Notes under the pieces: model-generated
Databases searched by the model: none
Seen by the model: only the letters and a program-made list of their open reading frames with translations
What the model was told of the DNA's origin: nothing
Translations under genes and position numbers: made by a program
Origin: Fodinibacter sp963695175
GTDB taxonomy: Bacteria > Actinomycetota > Actinomycetes > Actinomycetales > Dermatophilaceae
Length of the DNA stretch: 64,000 nt
Direction: 5' to 3'
Assembly: GCA_963695175.1 (NCBI GenBank)
Contig: CAVOGG010000002.1
Span: 594,700 to 658,699, forward strand
Shown here: piece by piece, positions 44,737 through 52,482 of the stretch
Numbering within the stretch: position 1 is the first letter of the stretch
How the letters are laid out: each line of letters begins with the position of its first letter

Positions 44737-45368
44737 ACCCCCTCCGCACGCTCGACGACCGGGTGCTCCTGGCCGTCAACGCCTGGGCCCGACACACCCC
44801 CCACCTGCACCGACTGTTCCTTGGGTACGCGACCTACGGGGTCGTGCTCTTCGCTGCCCTGATGCTCGCCGCCCTGGTGGTCACCCGGCACGGCAGCACG
44901 CGCGACCTGGCGGCGACCGGCTGGACGCCCGTCGCGATGCTGCTCGCGGTGGCCGTCAACCAGCCACTAGGGCACCTCTTCGCCGAGTCGCGCCCCTATG
45001 CCATCCACCCCGGGATCCTGCGGCTCGCCGACGTCACGACCGACTTCTCCTTCCCCTCCGACCATGCGGTCATGGCGGGGGCGGTGGCCGCGGGCCTGCT
45101 GCTGGCCCACCGGCGGCTCGGCGCGGTCGCTCTGGTCGCAGCCCTGCTGTTGGCGTTCAGCCGGGTCTACATCGCGGCGCACTACCCGTGGGACGTCGTC
45201 GCGGGGTTGCTTCTCGGCGCCGCCGTCGCCCTCGGCGGCTGGGCCCTGCTGCGCCGACCCCTCATTGCGCTCACCCGCTGGCTGCGCGCCCTGCCGGTTC
45301 TGCAGTCGGCATTCTCTGCGGCGGTCGACACGCCGTGGTCGAACGACCGCGTCAGGATGGCCCGATGA
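44733..45368 (+). CDS. PAP2 family membrane phosphatase
   Basis: 211 residues from a GTG overlapping the kinase stop. The three acid-phosphatase motifs are present: ESRPYA with the preceding helix, SFPSDHAVMAG, and SRVYIAAHYPWDVVAG. Five or six helices. Likely role: dephosphorylation of a lipid phosphate such as undecaprenyl pyrophosphate or phosphatidic acid at the outer face. The start of the deacetylase gene overlaps its stop (ATGA). Confidence 0.92.
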   Translation: MNPLRTLDDRVLLAVNAWARHTPHLHRLFLGYATYGVVLFAALMLAALVVTRHGSTRDLAATGWTPVAMLLAVAVNQPLGHLFAESRPYAIHPGILRLADVTTDFSFPSDHAVMAGAVAAGLLLAHRRLGAVALVAALLLAFSRVYIAAHYPWDVVAGLLLGAAVALGGWALLRRPLIALTRWLRALPVLQSAFSAAVDTPWSNDRVRMAR

Positions 45369-46219
45369 GCACCCCGCATGAACCAACGTCGCGCCGCCTC
45401 GCGATCGGCGCCGGTGCCGCCCTCGGCGCGGCTGCGCTGCTCGGGACGTCCGGGTGCTCGAGCTCCTCACCCGCCGGCGCGCCGAGGGCCGACGCGACGA
45501 CCGCCTCCGAGCCACCAACGGCCGCCGCCACCACGCCGAGCGACACCCTGTCGCCCCCGGCGGCAACTCCCACGGCCACGCCCACGGGGGATCCCCGTCC
45601 GTCCGTCGCAGCGATTCGGGGACCGGACATCGTCCACGGCCCCCGCAGCCGCGACGAGGTCGCACTCACCTTCCACGGGCAGGGCGCGGCCTCGTTCACC
45701 GACGCGGTGCTGCTCGCCTGCCGGGCGGCCTCCGCAGCCGTCACCGTGTTCGCCGTCGGCACGTGGGTGCAGGGTGGCCCCGACCAGGCTCTCGCCCTGC
45801 AGCGCGACGGCCACGAGCTCGGCAACCACACGTGGAGCCACCAGCCGATGCGGCGGCTCAGTGCGTCGGCGGCACGCACCGAGGTTCGAAAGGGACGCGA
45901 CGAGCTGGCCCAGGCGATCGGTGACGCCGGCTGGTGGTTCCGGCCCTCGGGCACCCCGCACAGCACGGCCACGATCCGATCGGCCGCACGGGCCGCCGGC
46001 TACGCCCGGTGCGTCTCCTACGACGTCGACCCCCAGGACTACCTCGACCCCGGTGCGGCCGCGGTCCGCAGCCGGGTCCGGCGAGCCGTGCGCGCCGGGT
46101 CGATCGTCTCGCTCCACCTCGGCCATGCGGGGACGGCCGAGGCGCTGCCGGGGATACTGTCGGACCTGGCCGCGACGGGCCTCCAGCCGGTCACCCTCTC
46201 CCGTCTCCTGCGGGACTGA
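45365..46219 (+). CDS. Polysaccharide-deacetylase-like lipoprotein, TFHG type
   Basis: 284 residues. RRLAIGAGAALGAAALLGTSGC is a Tat-like lipoprotein signal with a lipobox Cys near residue 31, followed by a Thr/Pro/Ala linker. The NodB-like domain has the zinc motif HTWSHQPM, but the usual TFDDG is replaced by TFHGQG, so the first Asp (general base) is missing. The later PSGTPHSTATIRSAARAAGY and IVSLHLGH blocks are conserved. Activity as a classical deacetylase is doubtful; a related subgroup with TFHG is, as I recall, common in actinobacteria. Confidence 0.82.
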   Translation: MSTPHEPTSRRLAIGAGAALGAAALLGTSGCSSSSPAGAPRADATTASEPPTAAATTPSDTLSPPAATPTATPTGDPRPSVAAIRGPDIVHGPRSRDEVALTFHGQGAASFTDAVLLACRAASAAVTVFAVGTWVQGGPDQALALQRDGHELGNHTWSHQPMRRLSASAARTEVRKGRDELAQAIGDAGWWFRPSGTPHSTATIRSAARAAGYARCVSYDVDPQDYLDPGAAAVRSRVRRAVRAGSIVSLHLGHAGTAEALPGILSDLAATGLQPVTLSRLLRD

Positions 46220-46224
46220 CCCGA

Positions 46225-47520
46225 GTGCGAAGGGCCGCCCGCTCCGTGTCCCGAACCCGACCCTGCTCCCGCCCTACCGTGCGCTCCGCACTGGGTGTCG
46301 TCGCGCTGCTCGCCCTGACTGCGTGCAGCTCGGGCGGCTCCCCCACGCCGACCGTACCTGCGGCCTCGGCCGGCGCACCGGCATCCAGCGCGTCTCCCGC
46401 GACGGCCTCCGCCACCGCGACGCTGACAACCACGCCGGATGCCGCGCCGACCAACGTCTACGCGGGCACCGACGCGGGCGACCTCGCGCCCGCCGCGCGC
46501 GCTGCCAAGCCGATGGTCTACGTGCCCAACAGCGCGCAGGACACCGTCCAGCTCATCGACCCCGCCACCTTCCGGGTCATCCGGACCTTCCATGTCGGGC
46601 GCGAACCGCAGCACGTCGTGCCCTCCTGGGACCTGTCCACCCTGTGGGTCAACAGCGACAAGGGCAACCAGCTGACGCCGATCAACCCGCGCACCGGCAA
46701 GCAGGGCAGGCCCGTTCACGTCGAGGACCCCTACAACCTCTACTTCACCCCCGACGGGCGGCACGCCCTGGTGATGGCCGAGCGGCTGCACCGGATCGAC
46801 GTCCGCAACCCGCACACGATGGCGCTCCAACGCTCCCTGCCGGTGAAGTGCTGGGGGATCAACCACGCCGACTACACCGCCGACCTCAAGCACTTCGTGG
46901 CGAGCTGTGAGTTCTCGGGCGAGCTGCTGGTCATCGACCGCGAGGCGACGAAGGTCGAGAAGGTCATCAACCTGAACAAGGCCAAGTCCCCGGGCGCCGA
47001 CAGCCCGATGCACGCGAAGATGAGCACCGGCCCGAAGGCCCAGATCCGTCCCGGGGCGTCCGCAATGCCGCAGGACGTCCGCCTCACCCCGGACGGCCGG
47101 TGGTTCCTCGCCGCTGACATGCTGCGCAACGGGCTGTGGGTCATCGACGCCAAGACCTTCCGCATCAAGCGGTTCGTGCACACGGGCAAGGGCGCGCACG
47201 GCATCTACCCCTCACGCGACGCGACGCGGATCTTCGTCACCAACCGCGACGAGGGCACCGTGAGCGTCCTGGACGCCACCACCCTCGAGCAGGTCGCACG
47301 GTGGACGATCCCGGGCGGTGGCTCCCCGGACATGGGCGGCGTGACCGCCGACGGGACCCAGCTGTGGCTCTCGGGCCGCTACAGCTCTCGCGTCTACGTC
47401 TTCGACACGACCACGGGCCGCCTGCTGAAGTCGATCCGCGTCAACGCGGGCCCGCACGGGACGGCCGTCTGGCCACAGCCCGGGGCCTACTCCCTGGGCC
47501 ACACCGGCAACATGCGCTGA
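46225..47520 (+). CDS. YncE-like beta-propeller lipoprotein
   Basis: 431 residues from a GTG at 46225 (GTG 46279 also possible). Lipobox LLALTACSS, a long Thr/Ala/Pro linker, then repeated propeller blades with the YVPNSAQDTVQLIDPATFRVIRTF, RHALVMAERLHRIDV, LWVIDAKTFRIKRF and VSVLDATTLEQVARW patterns. Extracytoplasmic binding or scaffolding is likely. Last gene of the operon that begins at 41480, five bases after the deacetylase. No enzymatic motif recognised. Confidence 0.88.
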   Translation: MRRAARSVSRTRPCSRPTVRSALGVVALLALTACSSGGSPTPTVPAASAGAPASSASPATASATATLTTTPDAAPTNVYAGTDAGDLAPAARAAKPMVYVPNSAQDTVQLIDPATFRVIRTFHVGREPQHVVPSWDLSTLWVNSDKGNQLTPINPRTGKQGRPVHVEDPYNLYFTPDGRHALVMAERLHRIDVRNPHTMALQRSLPVKCWGINHADYTADLKHFVASCEFSGELLVIDREATKVEKVINLNKAKSPGADSPMHAKMSTGPKAQIRPGASAMPQDVRLTPDGRWFLAADMLRNGLWVIDAKTFRIKRFVHTGKGAHGIYPSRDATRIFVTNRDEGTVSVLDATTLEQVARWTIPGGGSPDMGGVTADGTQLWLSGRYSSRVYVFDTTTGRLLKSIRVNAGPHGTAVWPQPGAYSLGHTGNMR

Positions 47521-47668
47521 GCCGGCTCGAGGGACCTGGCCATCGCCTGCCGCCCACCCTCCAGACGCCCTTGGGTCCCGAAGGGATGCAAAGGCAGGCC
47601 ACGTGTGCGTGGTGCCCGGGCGGAATAGCGTGGCCCCTGAACGACCGTGCGTGTTCGCGGCGGGCACT

Positions 47669-47682
47669 GCGTCACGCGGCGA
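47669..47682 (-). repeat. Inverted partner of dispersed repeat copy 16
   Basis: TGCGTCACGCGGCG on the + strand, i.e. CGCCGCGTGACGCA on the minus strand. With preceding CAC it pairs partly (CACTG, GTC) with GACACAGTG at copy 16, about 140 bp downstream. Confidence 0.55.
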
Positions 47683-47807
47683 ACAGCCTTACCTTCGCGG
47701 CCATGTGCGGGTTGCGGTTACAGAACCCTGGGCGCGGGTGATGCGGCGCCAAAAGCGAGCCGAATAGGCGTGGTGGTTGCTCAACACTCCATGCAACCTG
47801 CGCTCTG

Positions 47808-47823
47808 GCGGCGAAGAGACACA
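47808..47823 (+). repeat. Dispersed oriented repeat, copy 16
   Basis: GCGGCGAAGAGACACA, 14 of 16, the same variant as copy 3. It lies in a 455-bp gene-free stretch (47521-47975) between the YncE-like and phospholipase D genes. Confidence 0.8.
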
Positions 47824-47975
47824 GTGGGGTCCAGTCCTTCGGTACCAACCGCTGAAGGGTCCGATCACGATTCCTTCGCACGAGTGCGAGGTGAACTGGC
47901 CTCGATTCCTGCAGGCCGGATCGGTCCAACCCGTATGGGTGGACCGATCTTCGGGCCGGCTGAGAGGGTGGGCTG

Positions 47976-49433
47976 GTGAGCGACTGGTTCCTGCCCAGGT
48001 CGGAGCGGCCGTGGACGGCCGGGAACCTGGTCGTGCCCCATGTGCACGGTGCCAACTACTTCGCCCGGCTCGTCGAGGTGATCGGCGCCACCGAGCGCGG
48101 TGACCGGATCTACTGCACGGACTGGCGTGGAGATCCCGACCAGCGCCTCTCCGAGGAGGGGCCGACCGTCGCCGATCTCCTCACGTCGGCGGGGCGCCGG
48201 GGGGTCGAGATCAGGGCACTGCTGTGGCGCTCCCACGGGGGAGGGCTGAACGCCAAGCAGAACACGCACCTGGGCGCCGTCATCAACGACGCCGGTGGCG
48301 AGGCGCTGCTCGACGAGCGGATACGGCGCGGCGGGTCTCACCACCAAAAGCTCGTCGTCGTGCGCCTCCAGGGTCGGCCGCACGAGGACGTGGCATTCGT
48401 CGGCGGGATCGACCTGTGCCACGGACGACGCGATGACGCCGTTCACGCCGGCGACCCGCAGGCGCCTCCGCTGGACGGGCGGTACGGCCCGAAGCCGCCC
48501 TGGCATGACGCCATGGCGGAGATCCGCGGTCCCGCCGTCGCCGACGTCCTGGACACCTTCGCGGAACGCTGGGACGACCCCACCCCGCTGGACCACCGCA
48601 ACCCCTACCGGGCGGCGGTCCATCGCGCCGCCGGGATGCCGCGCCATCCCAAGCCCCTTCCGAAGCGGTGGGACCCGCCCCCGGAAGCCGGCCGACACCA
48701 GGTGCAGATCCTGCGCACCTACCCGGCCAAGCGGCCCGCGTATCCCTTTGCCCCGCAGGGGGAGCGGTCCATTGCCCGCGCCTACACGCATGCCTTCGCC
48801 CGGGCTCGCCGTCTCATCTACATCGAGGACCAGTACTTCTGGTCCGACGTGGTGGCCGACGCGCTGGCCGGGGCCCTACGGCGTGAGCCGGAGTTGCGGG
48901 TGATCGGCGTGGTCCCCCGATATCCAGAGAAGGATAGCCGCGTCAGTGGGCCGCCCGAGAAGTACGGCCAGCGGCTTGCCTGGGAGGTCCTGCACGAGGC
49001 CGGCGGCGACCGGTTCGCGCTCTTCGACCTCGAGCGCGCAGAAGGATCGCCGATCTACGTGCACGCCAAGGTGTGCGTGGTGGACGACACGTGGATGACG
49101 ATCGGCTCGGACAACCTCAACCGCCGTTCCTGGACACATGACTCGGAGATCACCTGCGCGGTCGTCGATCCCGACGGACTGCTGCCCCTAGCCGTGCGGA
49201 CATCCCTTTGGTCGGAGCACCTCGCTCTGCCGGACGACGACCCGCGGATGACGGACCTGGGCAGCGCCCTTCAGCTGTGGACCGGGCGTGAGAACGCTCC
49301 AGGCAGCCGCATACACCGTCACGTGCCGACGGCCCTGTCAGCTCGCACCCAACGGTGGGCCCGCCCGGCGTACCTGGCGCTGTACGACCCCGATGGCCGA
49401 CCACGACGGTTGCGGGGCACCACCCGATTCTGA
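47976..49433 (+). CDS. Phospholipase D family protein
   Basis: 485 residues from a GTG at 47976. Two HKD half-sites: SHHQKLVVVRL followed by VAFVGGIDL (about 123-150), and VHAKVCVVDDTWMTIGSDNLNRRSW (about 355-380). HAFARARRLIYIEDQYFWS is typical of eukaryote-like PLD proteins. It probably hydrolyses or transfers phosphodiester head groups; without a signal peptide the location is cytosolic or membrane-associated. It is the only gene between repeat copies 16 and 17. Confidence 0.9.
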   Translation: MSDWFLPRSERPWTAGNLVVPHVHGANYFARLVEVIGATERGDRIYCTDWRGDPDQRLSEEGPTVADLLTSAGRRGVEIRALLWRSHGGGLNAKQNTHLGAVINDAGGEALLDERIRRGGSHHQKLVVVRLQGRPHEDVAFVGGIDLCHGRRDDAVHAGDPQAPPLDGRYGPKPPWHDAMAEIRGPAVADVLDTFAERWDDPTPLDHRNPYRAAVHRAAGMPRHPKPLPKRWDPPPEAGRHQVQILRTYPAKRPAYPFAPQGERSIARAYTHAFARARRLIYIEDQYFWSDVVADALAGALRREPELRVIGVVPRYPEKDSRVSGPPEKYGQRLAWEVLHEAGGDRFALFDLERAEGSPIYVHAKVCVVDDTWMTIGSDNLNRRSWTHDSEITCAVVDPDGLLPLAVRTSLWSEHLALPDDDPRMTDLGSALQLWTGRENAPGSRIHRHVPTALSARTQRWARPAYLALYDPDGRPRRLRGTTRF

Positions 49434-49487
49434 TCAGGAGTGAGTGGCTGTCGGGGCTCATGTCCGAACCTGGCCGCGGCGTTCCAC

Positions 49488-49503
49488 GCGGCGCTGAGAC
49501 GCT
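49488..49503 (+). repeat. Dispersed oriented repeat, copy 17
   Basis: GCGGCGCTGAGACGCT, 14 of 16. Left border of the damaged GNAT unit. Confidence 0.85.
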
Positions 49504-49532
49504 CCTTCGGGTCGGGCTGGACAATCGATCTC

Positions 49533-49713
49533 GTGAGAATCCACCAAGCGCGGGCCGCCGACGTCGGATCGCTCGCTCGCCTTCTGTACCTGGATCACGG
49601 AGAGCAGGAGCCCGACACCGAGTCCGTCGACGCGTTGACGGCTGACCTCGCGGAGTCGTGAACGGCTGGGCTTCGGGTCATCTCCGCAGCTCCTTCGGCG
49701 CCAGCCGTCATGA
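49533..49713 (+). pseudogene. GNAT acetyltransferase remnant
   Basis: From GTG 49533 it reads VRIHQARAADVGSLARLLYLDHG, the same start as the intact gene at 50718, then stops at 49659-49661. The C-terminal end of the family (ERLGFESSPQLLQ-type) follows in the sequence after a deletion of about 280 bp that removes the whole acetyl-CoA-binding motif. It is non-functional. Start and end lie at the same distance from the flanking repeats as in the intact copy. Confidence 0.85.
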
Positions 49714-49774
49714 CTGCCGGCCCAAGCCCGCGTGCTGGTCGTCAAGAAGTGGTCGGCCGTTGGAGAGCCGCCTC

Positions 49775-49790
49775 GCGGCGATCAGACGCA
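49775..49790 (+). repeat. Dispersed oriented repeat, copy 18
   Basis: GCGGCGATCAGACGCA, 15 of 16. Right border of the damaged GNAT unit, left border of the isochorismatase unit. Confidence 0.85.
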
Positions 49791-49832
49791 GCACTGCCTG
49801 GACGCCAGCACCCGGGGCGCATCGGGGTGTGG

Positions 49833-50024
49833 ATGTCCCTCGCGCAGTTCGTGTACTGGTCGCGCACGCAACTGACCATCGACGTGGTGCCGGGAGGAGG
49901 TGCAGGATTCTCGCTGGAAGCCCCGAAGGGCAACCGATTCCTGATCCGGGTGCTGTTCTCCGACGAGGAGGCAGAGGCGCTGGACGCAAGCCCCGACTTT
50001 GAGGAGAGAAGACATGGCCGTTGA
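49833..50024 (+). CDS. Small hypothetical protein, 63 residues
   Basis: Starts MSLAQFVYWSRTQLTIDVVP and continues GGGAGFSLEAPKGNRFLIRVLFSDEEAEALD; alternating strands suggest a small beta domain. Overlaps the start of the isochorismatase-type gene by 11 bp, so the two are probably co-translated. No known motif. ATG 49833 is chosen by frame content. Confidence 0.5.
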   Translation: MSLAQFVYWSRTQLTIDVVPGGGAGFSLEAPKGNRFLIRVLFSDEEAEALDASPDFEERRHGR

Positions 50025-50622
50025 CCCGAGCACCACCGCAGTGGTCCTGATCGAGTACCAGAACGACTTCACGTCCGAGGGCGGCGCGCTCCACGGGGCT
50101 GTCTCCGAGGTGATGGACCGCACTGAGATGCTGGCCAACACCCAAGAGGTCGTCGCCGCGGCTCGGGCCGCCGGAGTGACCGTCATGCACGCGCCGATCA
50201 CCTTCGCTGCCGGCTACAACGAGATCAGTTCCCACCCATACGGGATCCTCAAGGGTGTCGTGGACGGCAAGGCCTTCGTCAAGGGCACGTGGGGTGCCGA
50301 CATCGTCGACGAGCTCGCTCCCGCCGAGGGTGACATCGTCATCGAGGGCAAGCGCGGCCTGGATACGTTCGCCAGCACCAACCTCGACTTCATCCTGCGC
50401 AGCAAGGGGATCAAAACCATCGCCCTTGGCGGGTTCCTCACGAACTGCTGCGTCGAGTCCACCATGCGCTCGGGCTACGAGAACGGCTACCAGGTCATCA
50501 CGTTGAGCGACTGCGTCGCCGCCACCTCTCCCGAGGAGCACGACAACGCGATCAAGTACGACTACCCGATGTTCTCCACGCCGATGGCCTCGTCGGACTT
50601 CATCGCGGACCTCCGGGAGTAG
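50014..50622 (+). CDS. Isochorismatase-like cysteine hydrolase
   Basis: 202 residues; ATG 50014 has GAGGAGAG five bases upstream. Catalytic triad visible: Asp18 in IEYQNDF, Lys113 in EGKRGLDTF and Cys146 in GGFLTNCCVEST. The fold covers nicotinamidases, N-carbamoyl hydrolases and isochorismatases. The LGGFLTNCCVEST block and short length fit a small amidohydrolase, but the substrate is unknown. It lies between two copies of the GNAT unit, itself bordered by repeat copies 18 and 19. Confidence 0.88.
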   Translation: MAVDPSTTAVVLIEYQNDFTSEGGALHGAVSEVMDRTEMLANTQEVVAAARAAGVTVMHAPITFAAGYNEISSHPYGILKGVVDGKAFVKGTWGADIVDELAPAEGDIVIEGKRGLDTFASTNLDFILRSKGIKTIALGGFLTNCCVESTMRSGYENGYQVITLSDCVAATSPEEHDNAIKYDYPMFSTPMASSDFIADLRE

Positions 50623-50672
50623 CACCAAATCGGGTCCCACGTAACGCGTTGGGCTGGTCGAGGCGGCGCCAG

Positions 50673-50688
50673 GCGGCGCTGAGACGCT
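50673..50688 (+). repeat. Dispersed oriented repeat, copy 19
   Basis: GCGGCGCTGAGACGCT, identical to copy 17. Left border of the intact GNAT unit. Confidence 0.85.
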
Positions 50689-50717
50689 CCTTCAGGTCGG
50701 GCTGGACAATCGACCTC

Positions 50718-51170
50718 GTGAGAATCCACCAAGCGCGAGCCGCCGACGTCGCATCGCTCGCTCGCCTCCTGTACCTGGACCACGTACACCAGGCGCCCGA
50801 CACCGAGTCCGTCGAGGCGTTTACAGCCGACCTCGCTGACTGGTGGGCGGCGCACAGGGACTCCCACCACGCCTTCATCGCCCGGACCGCGGAAGAAGAG
50901 ATCGCCGGGATGGCCTGGGTCGCGCTTGTCCCACGAGTTCCCCGGCCCGGCGCAAGGAGTCGAATGTCAGCCGACATCCAGACCGTGTTCGTCATGGCCG
51001 AGCATCGTGGCGAAGGTGTGGGCTCCGCGCTGGTGCGGGCTGCTGCCGGACACGCTGAGCGGCTGGGTGCCCTCCACGTGACAGTCCATTCGGGCCGCAG
51101 GGCCGTACCCGTCTACGAACGGCTGGGCTTCGAGTCATCTCCCCAGCTCCTTCAGCGCCAGCCGTCATGA
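50718..51170 (+). CDS. GNAT family N-acetyltransferase
   Basis: 150 residues from GTG 50718, only 29 bp after repeat copy 19 and without a clear ribosome-binding site. Motif A is TVFVMAEHRGEGVGSALVRAAAGHAERLG, with the pyrophosphate-binding R-G-x-G-x-G. A late VHSGRRAVPVYERLGFE completes the acetyl-CoA fold. It transfers an acetyl group to an amine; the substrate is unknown. A damaged copy of the same gene lies at 49533. Confidence 0.9.
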   Translation: MRIHQARAADVASLARLLYLDHVHQAPDTESVEAFTADLADWWAAHRDSHHAFIARTAEEEIAGMAWVALVPRVPRPGARSRMSADIQTVFVMAEHRGEGVGSALVRAAAGHAERLGALHVTVHSGRRAVPVYERLGFESSPQLLQRQPS

Positions 51171-51244
51171 CTTGCCGGCCCCAAGCCCAACTTGTTGGTC
51201 GTCAAGAGGTATTCGGCCGTTGGAGAGCTGCCTGCGGCAGAGGG

Positions 51245-51260
51245 GTGCCGATGAGACGCA
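51245..51260 (+). repeat. Dispersed oriented repeat, copy 20
   Basis: GTGCCGATGAGACGCA, 14 of 16. Right border of the intact GNAT unit. Confidence 0.8.
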
Positions 51261-51394
51261 CCTAAAGGCTGCGCGCCAAAGCCGGTGTGAACCGAGGCCG
51301 GGTGGCGGGTGGGTCAAACGGCACTTCTCGCCACCCAGGGCCGCATCTACGTGAGTCGGTGCGGCCCTGGAGGGCTCCGGATCGAACAGGTAGA

Positions 51395-52252
51395 TCAGTG
51401 CGCCGTCGCCGCCTTGTTGACGAAGTCCGCTACCGCCTCGGGGTGGCTGAGCATGACGAAGTGGGAGCCGGCGACCGACGTGGTTTCGGCGCCAGCCCGC
51501 TCGGCCATGGCCATCTGGGCCTCCTTCGGGATCGCGTTGTCCTCTGTGGCGATCAGGTAGTACGACGGGATCGTCGTCCAGGCGGGCTGTGCCGAGGGCG
51601 ATGCGAAGGCGGCGAGAGCGGCTGGCCGTTGGCTGGCTGCGAGGACAGCGGACTGGGGCTTGCCAAGGTCTCCGCACAGCAGCTGACGGAAGTAGGCCGG
51701 GTCGACGTAGACGTCGGCGTTCTCCGGCCCTGAGCCGGTGATGGGGCGGAACTGGAGGTGATCACCCAGAGCGGAGTGCGCACCGCCAAGGGCGCTGGCA
51801 GCGAAGACGTTCTCGTCCTTGGCCAGCGCGTACCCGGTGACGTAGACCAGGGCCTTGACGTTGCTGCCCGTTGCCTGGGTGATCACGGCCCCTCCGTAGG
51901 AATGTCCGACGAGGACGACCGGTCCGGCGATGGTGGACACGAACGTCGCGAGTGCCGCGCCGTCTGAGCCCAGGTCCCGCATGGGGTTGGACCATGCGAC
52001 GACCGGATAGCCACGCTTCTGTAGGCGTGCGGTGACCCCGTTCCATCCAGAGGCGTCTGCGAAGGCGCCGTGCACCAGCACGATGGTCGGTTTGGGTGAG
52101 GCTGAGGTCCTCGTTGGCGAGGATGCCGACGAGCTGTGGGTGCCGATCCCCGAAGCCAGGGCTGTGCTGCCGCCCACCAGCACGATGGACAGGGCAAGGA
52201 GGAGTGGAGGGATGGTGCGTCGTGAAAAGTCGCGAAGGGTTTGAAGGGGCAT
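51395..52252 (-). CDS. Secreted alpha/beta hydrolase
   Basis: 285 residues from ATG 52252. LRDFSRRTIPPLLLALSIVLVGGSTALASG is a signal peptide, possibly Tat. The hydrolase has IVLVHGAFADASGWNGV, nucleophile elbow GHSYGG, acid in YLIATEDNAIP, and His in VAGSHFVMLSHPE. The VHGAFADASGW start is typical of the AB-hydrolase/methylesterase-like group acting on small esters. Divergent from a large LuxR regulator gene at 52483, which may control it. Export suggests a detoxification or scavenging role. Confidence 0.9.
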   Translation of the reverse strand: MPLQTLRDFSRRTIPPLLLALSIVLVGGSTALASGIGTHSSSASSPTRTSASPKPTIVLVHGAFADASGWNGVTARLQKRGYPVVAWSNPMRDLGSDGAALATFVSTIAGPVVLVGHSYGGAVITQATGSNVKALVYVTGYALAKDENVFAASALGGAHSALGDHLQFRPITGSGPENADVYVDPAYFRQLLCGDLGKPQSAVLAASQRPAALAAFASPSAQPAWTTIPSYYLIATEDNAIPKEAQMAMAERAGAETTSVAGSHFVMLSHPEAVADFVNKAATAH

Positions 52253-52482
52253 GCGCGTACTCCGATCCGCGGTCAGGTGCGCCTGAGTCCGGTTGACCCA
52301 ACGGGACGCGAGTCCAGTTGATCGACGGTGTGCGGGAACGGCATCCGGGATGCACCCCAGTGCTGGTGGGTGACGAGGTGGGAAGAGCGCCGCCTTTCGG
52401 GGCGAAGGTACGTTGACCGTCCCTTGGACCAATGTGGCCGTCTTGTTCCCTTGATGTGCCGTTGCACGGTAGGAATCGGTCC

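Larger units (their letters stand above)
49488..49790 (+). repeat. Duplicated cassette, damaged copy (repeat to repeat)
   Basis: Near-identical by eye to 50673-51260 except for a central deletion of about 285 bp. Similarity begins at repeat copy 17 and ends at copy 18; the flanks outside do not match. Confidence 0.85.
50673..51260 (+). repeat. Duplicated cassette, intact copy (repeat to repeat)
   Basis: Unit bordered by repeat copies 19 and 20 that matches 49488-49790. It includes about 75 bp of shared non-coding sequence after the gene (GTTGGTCGTCAAGAGG ... CGGCCGTTGGAGAGC). Confidence 0.85.
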
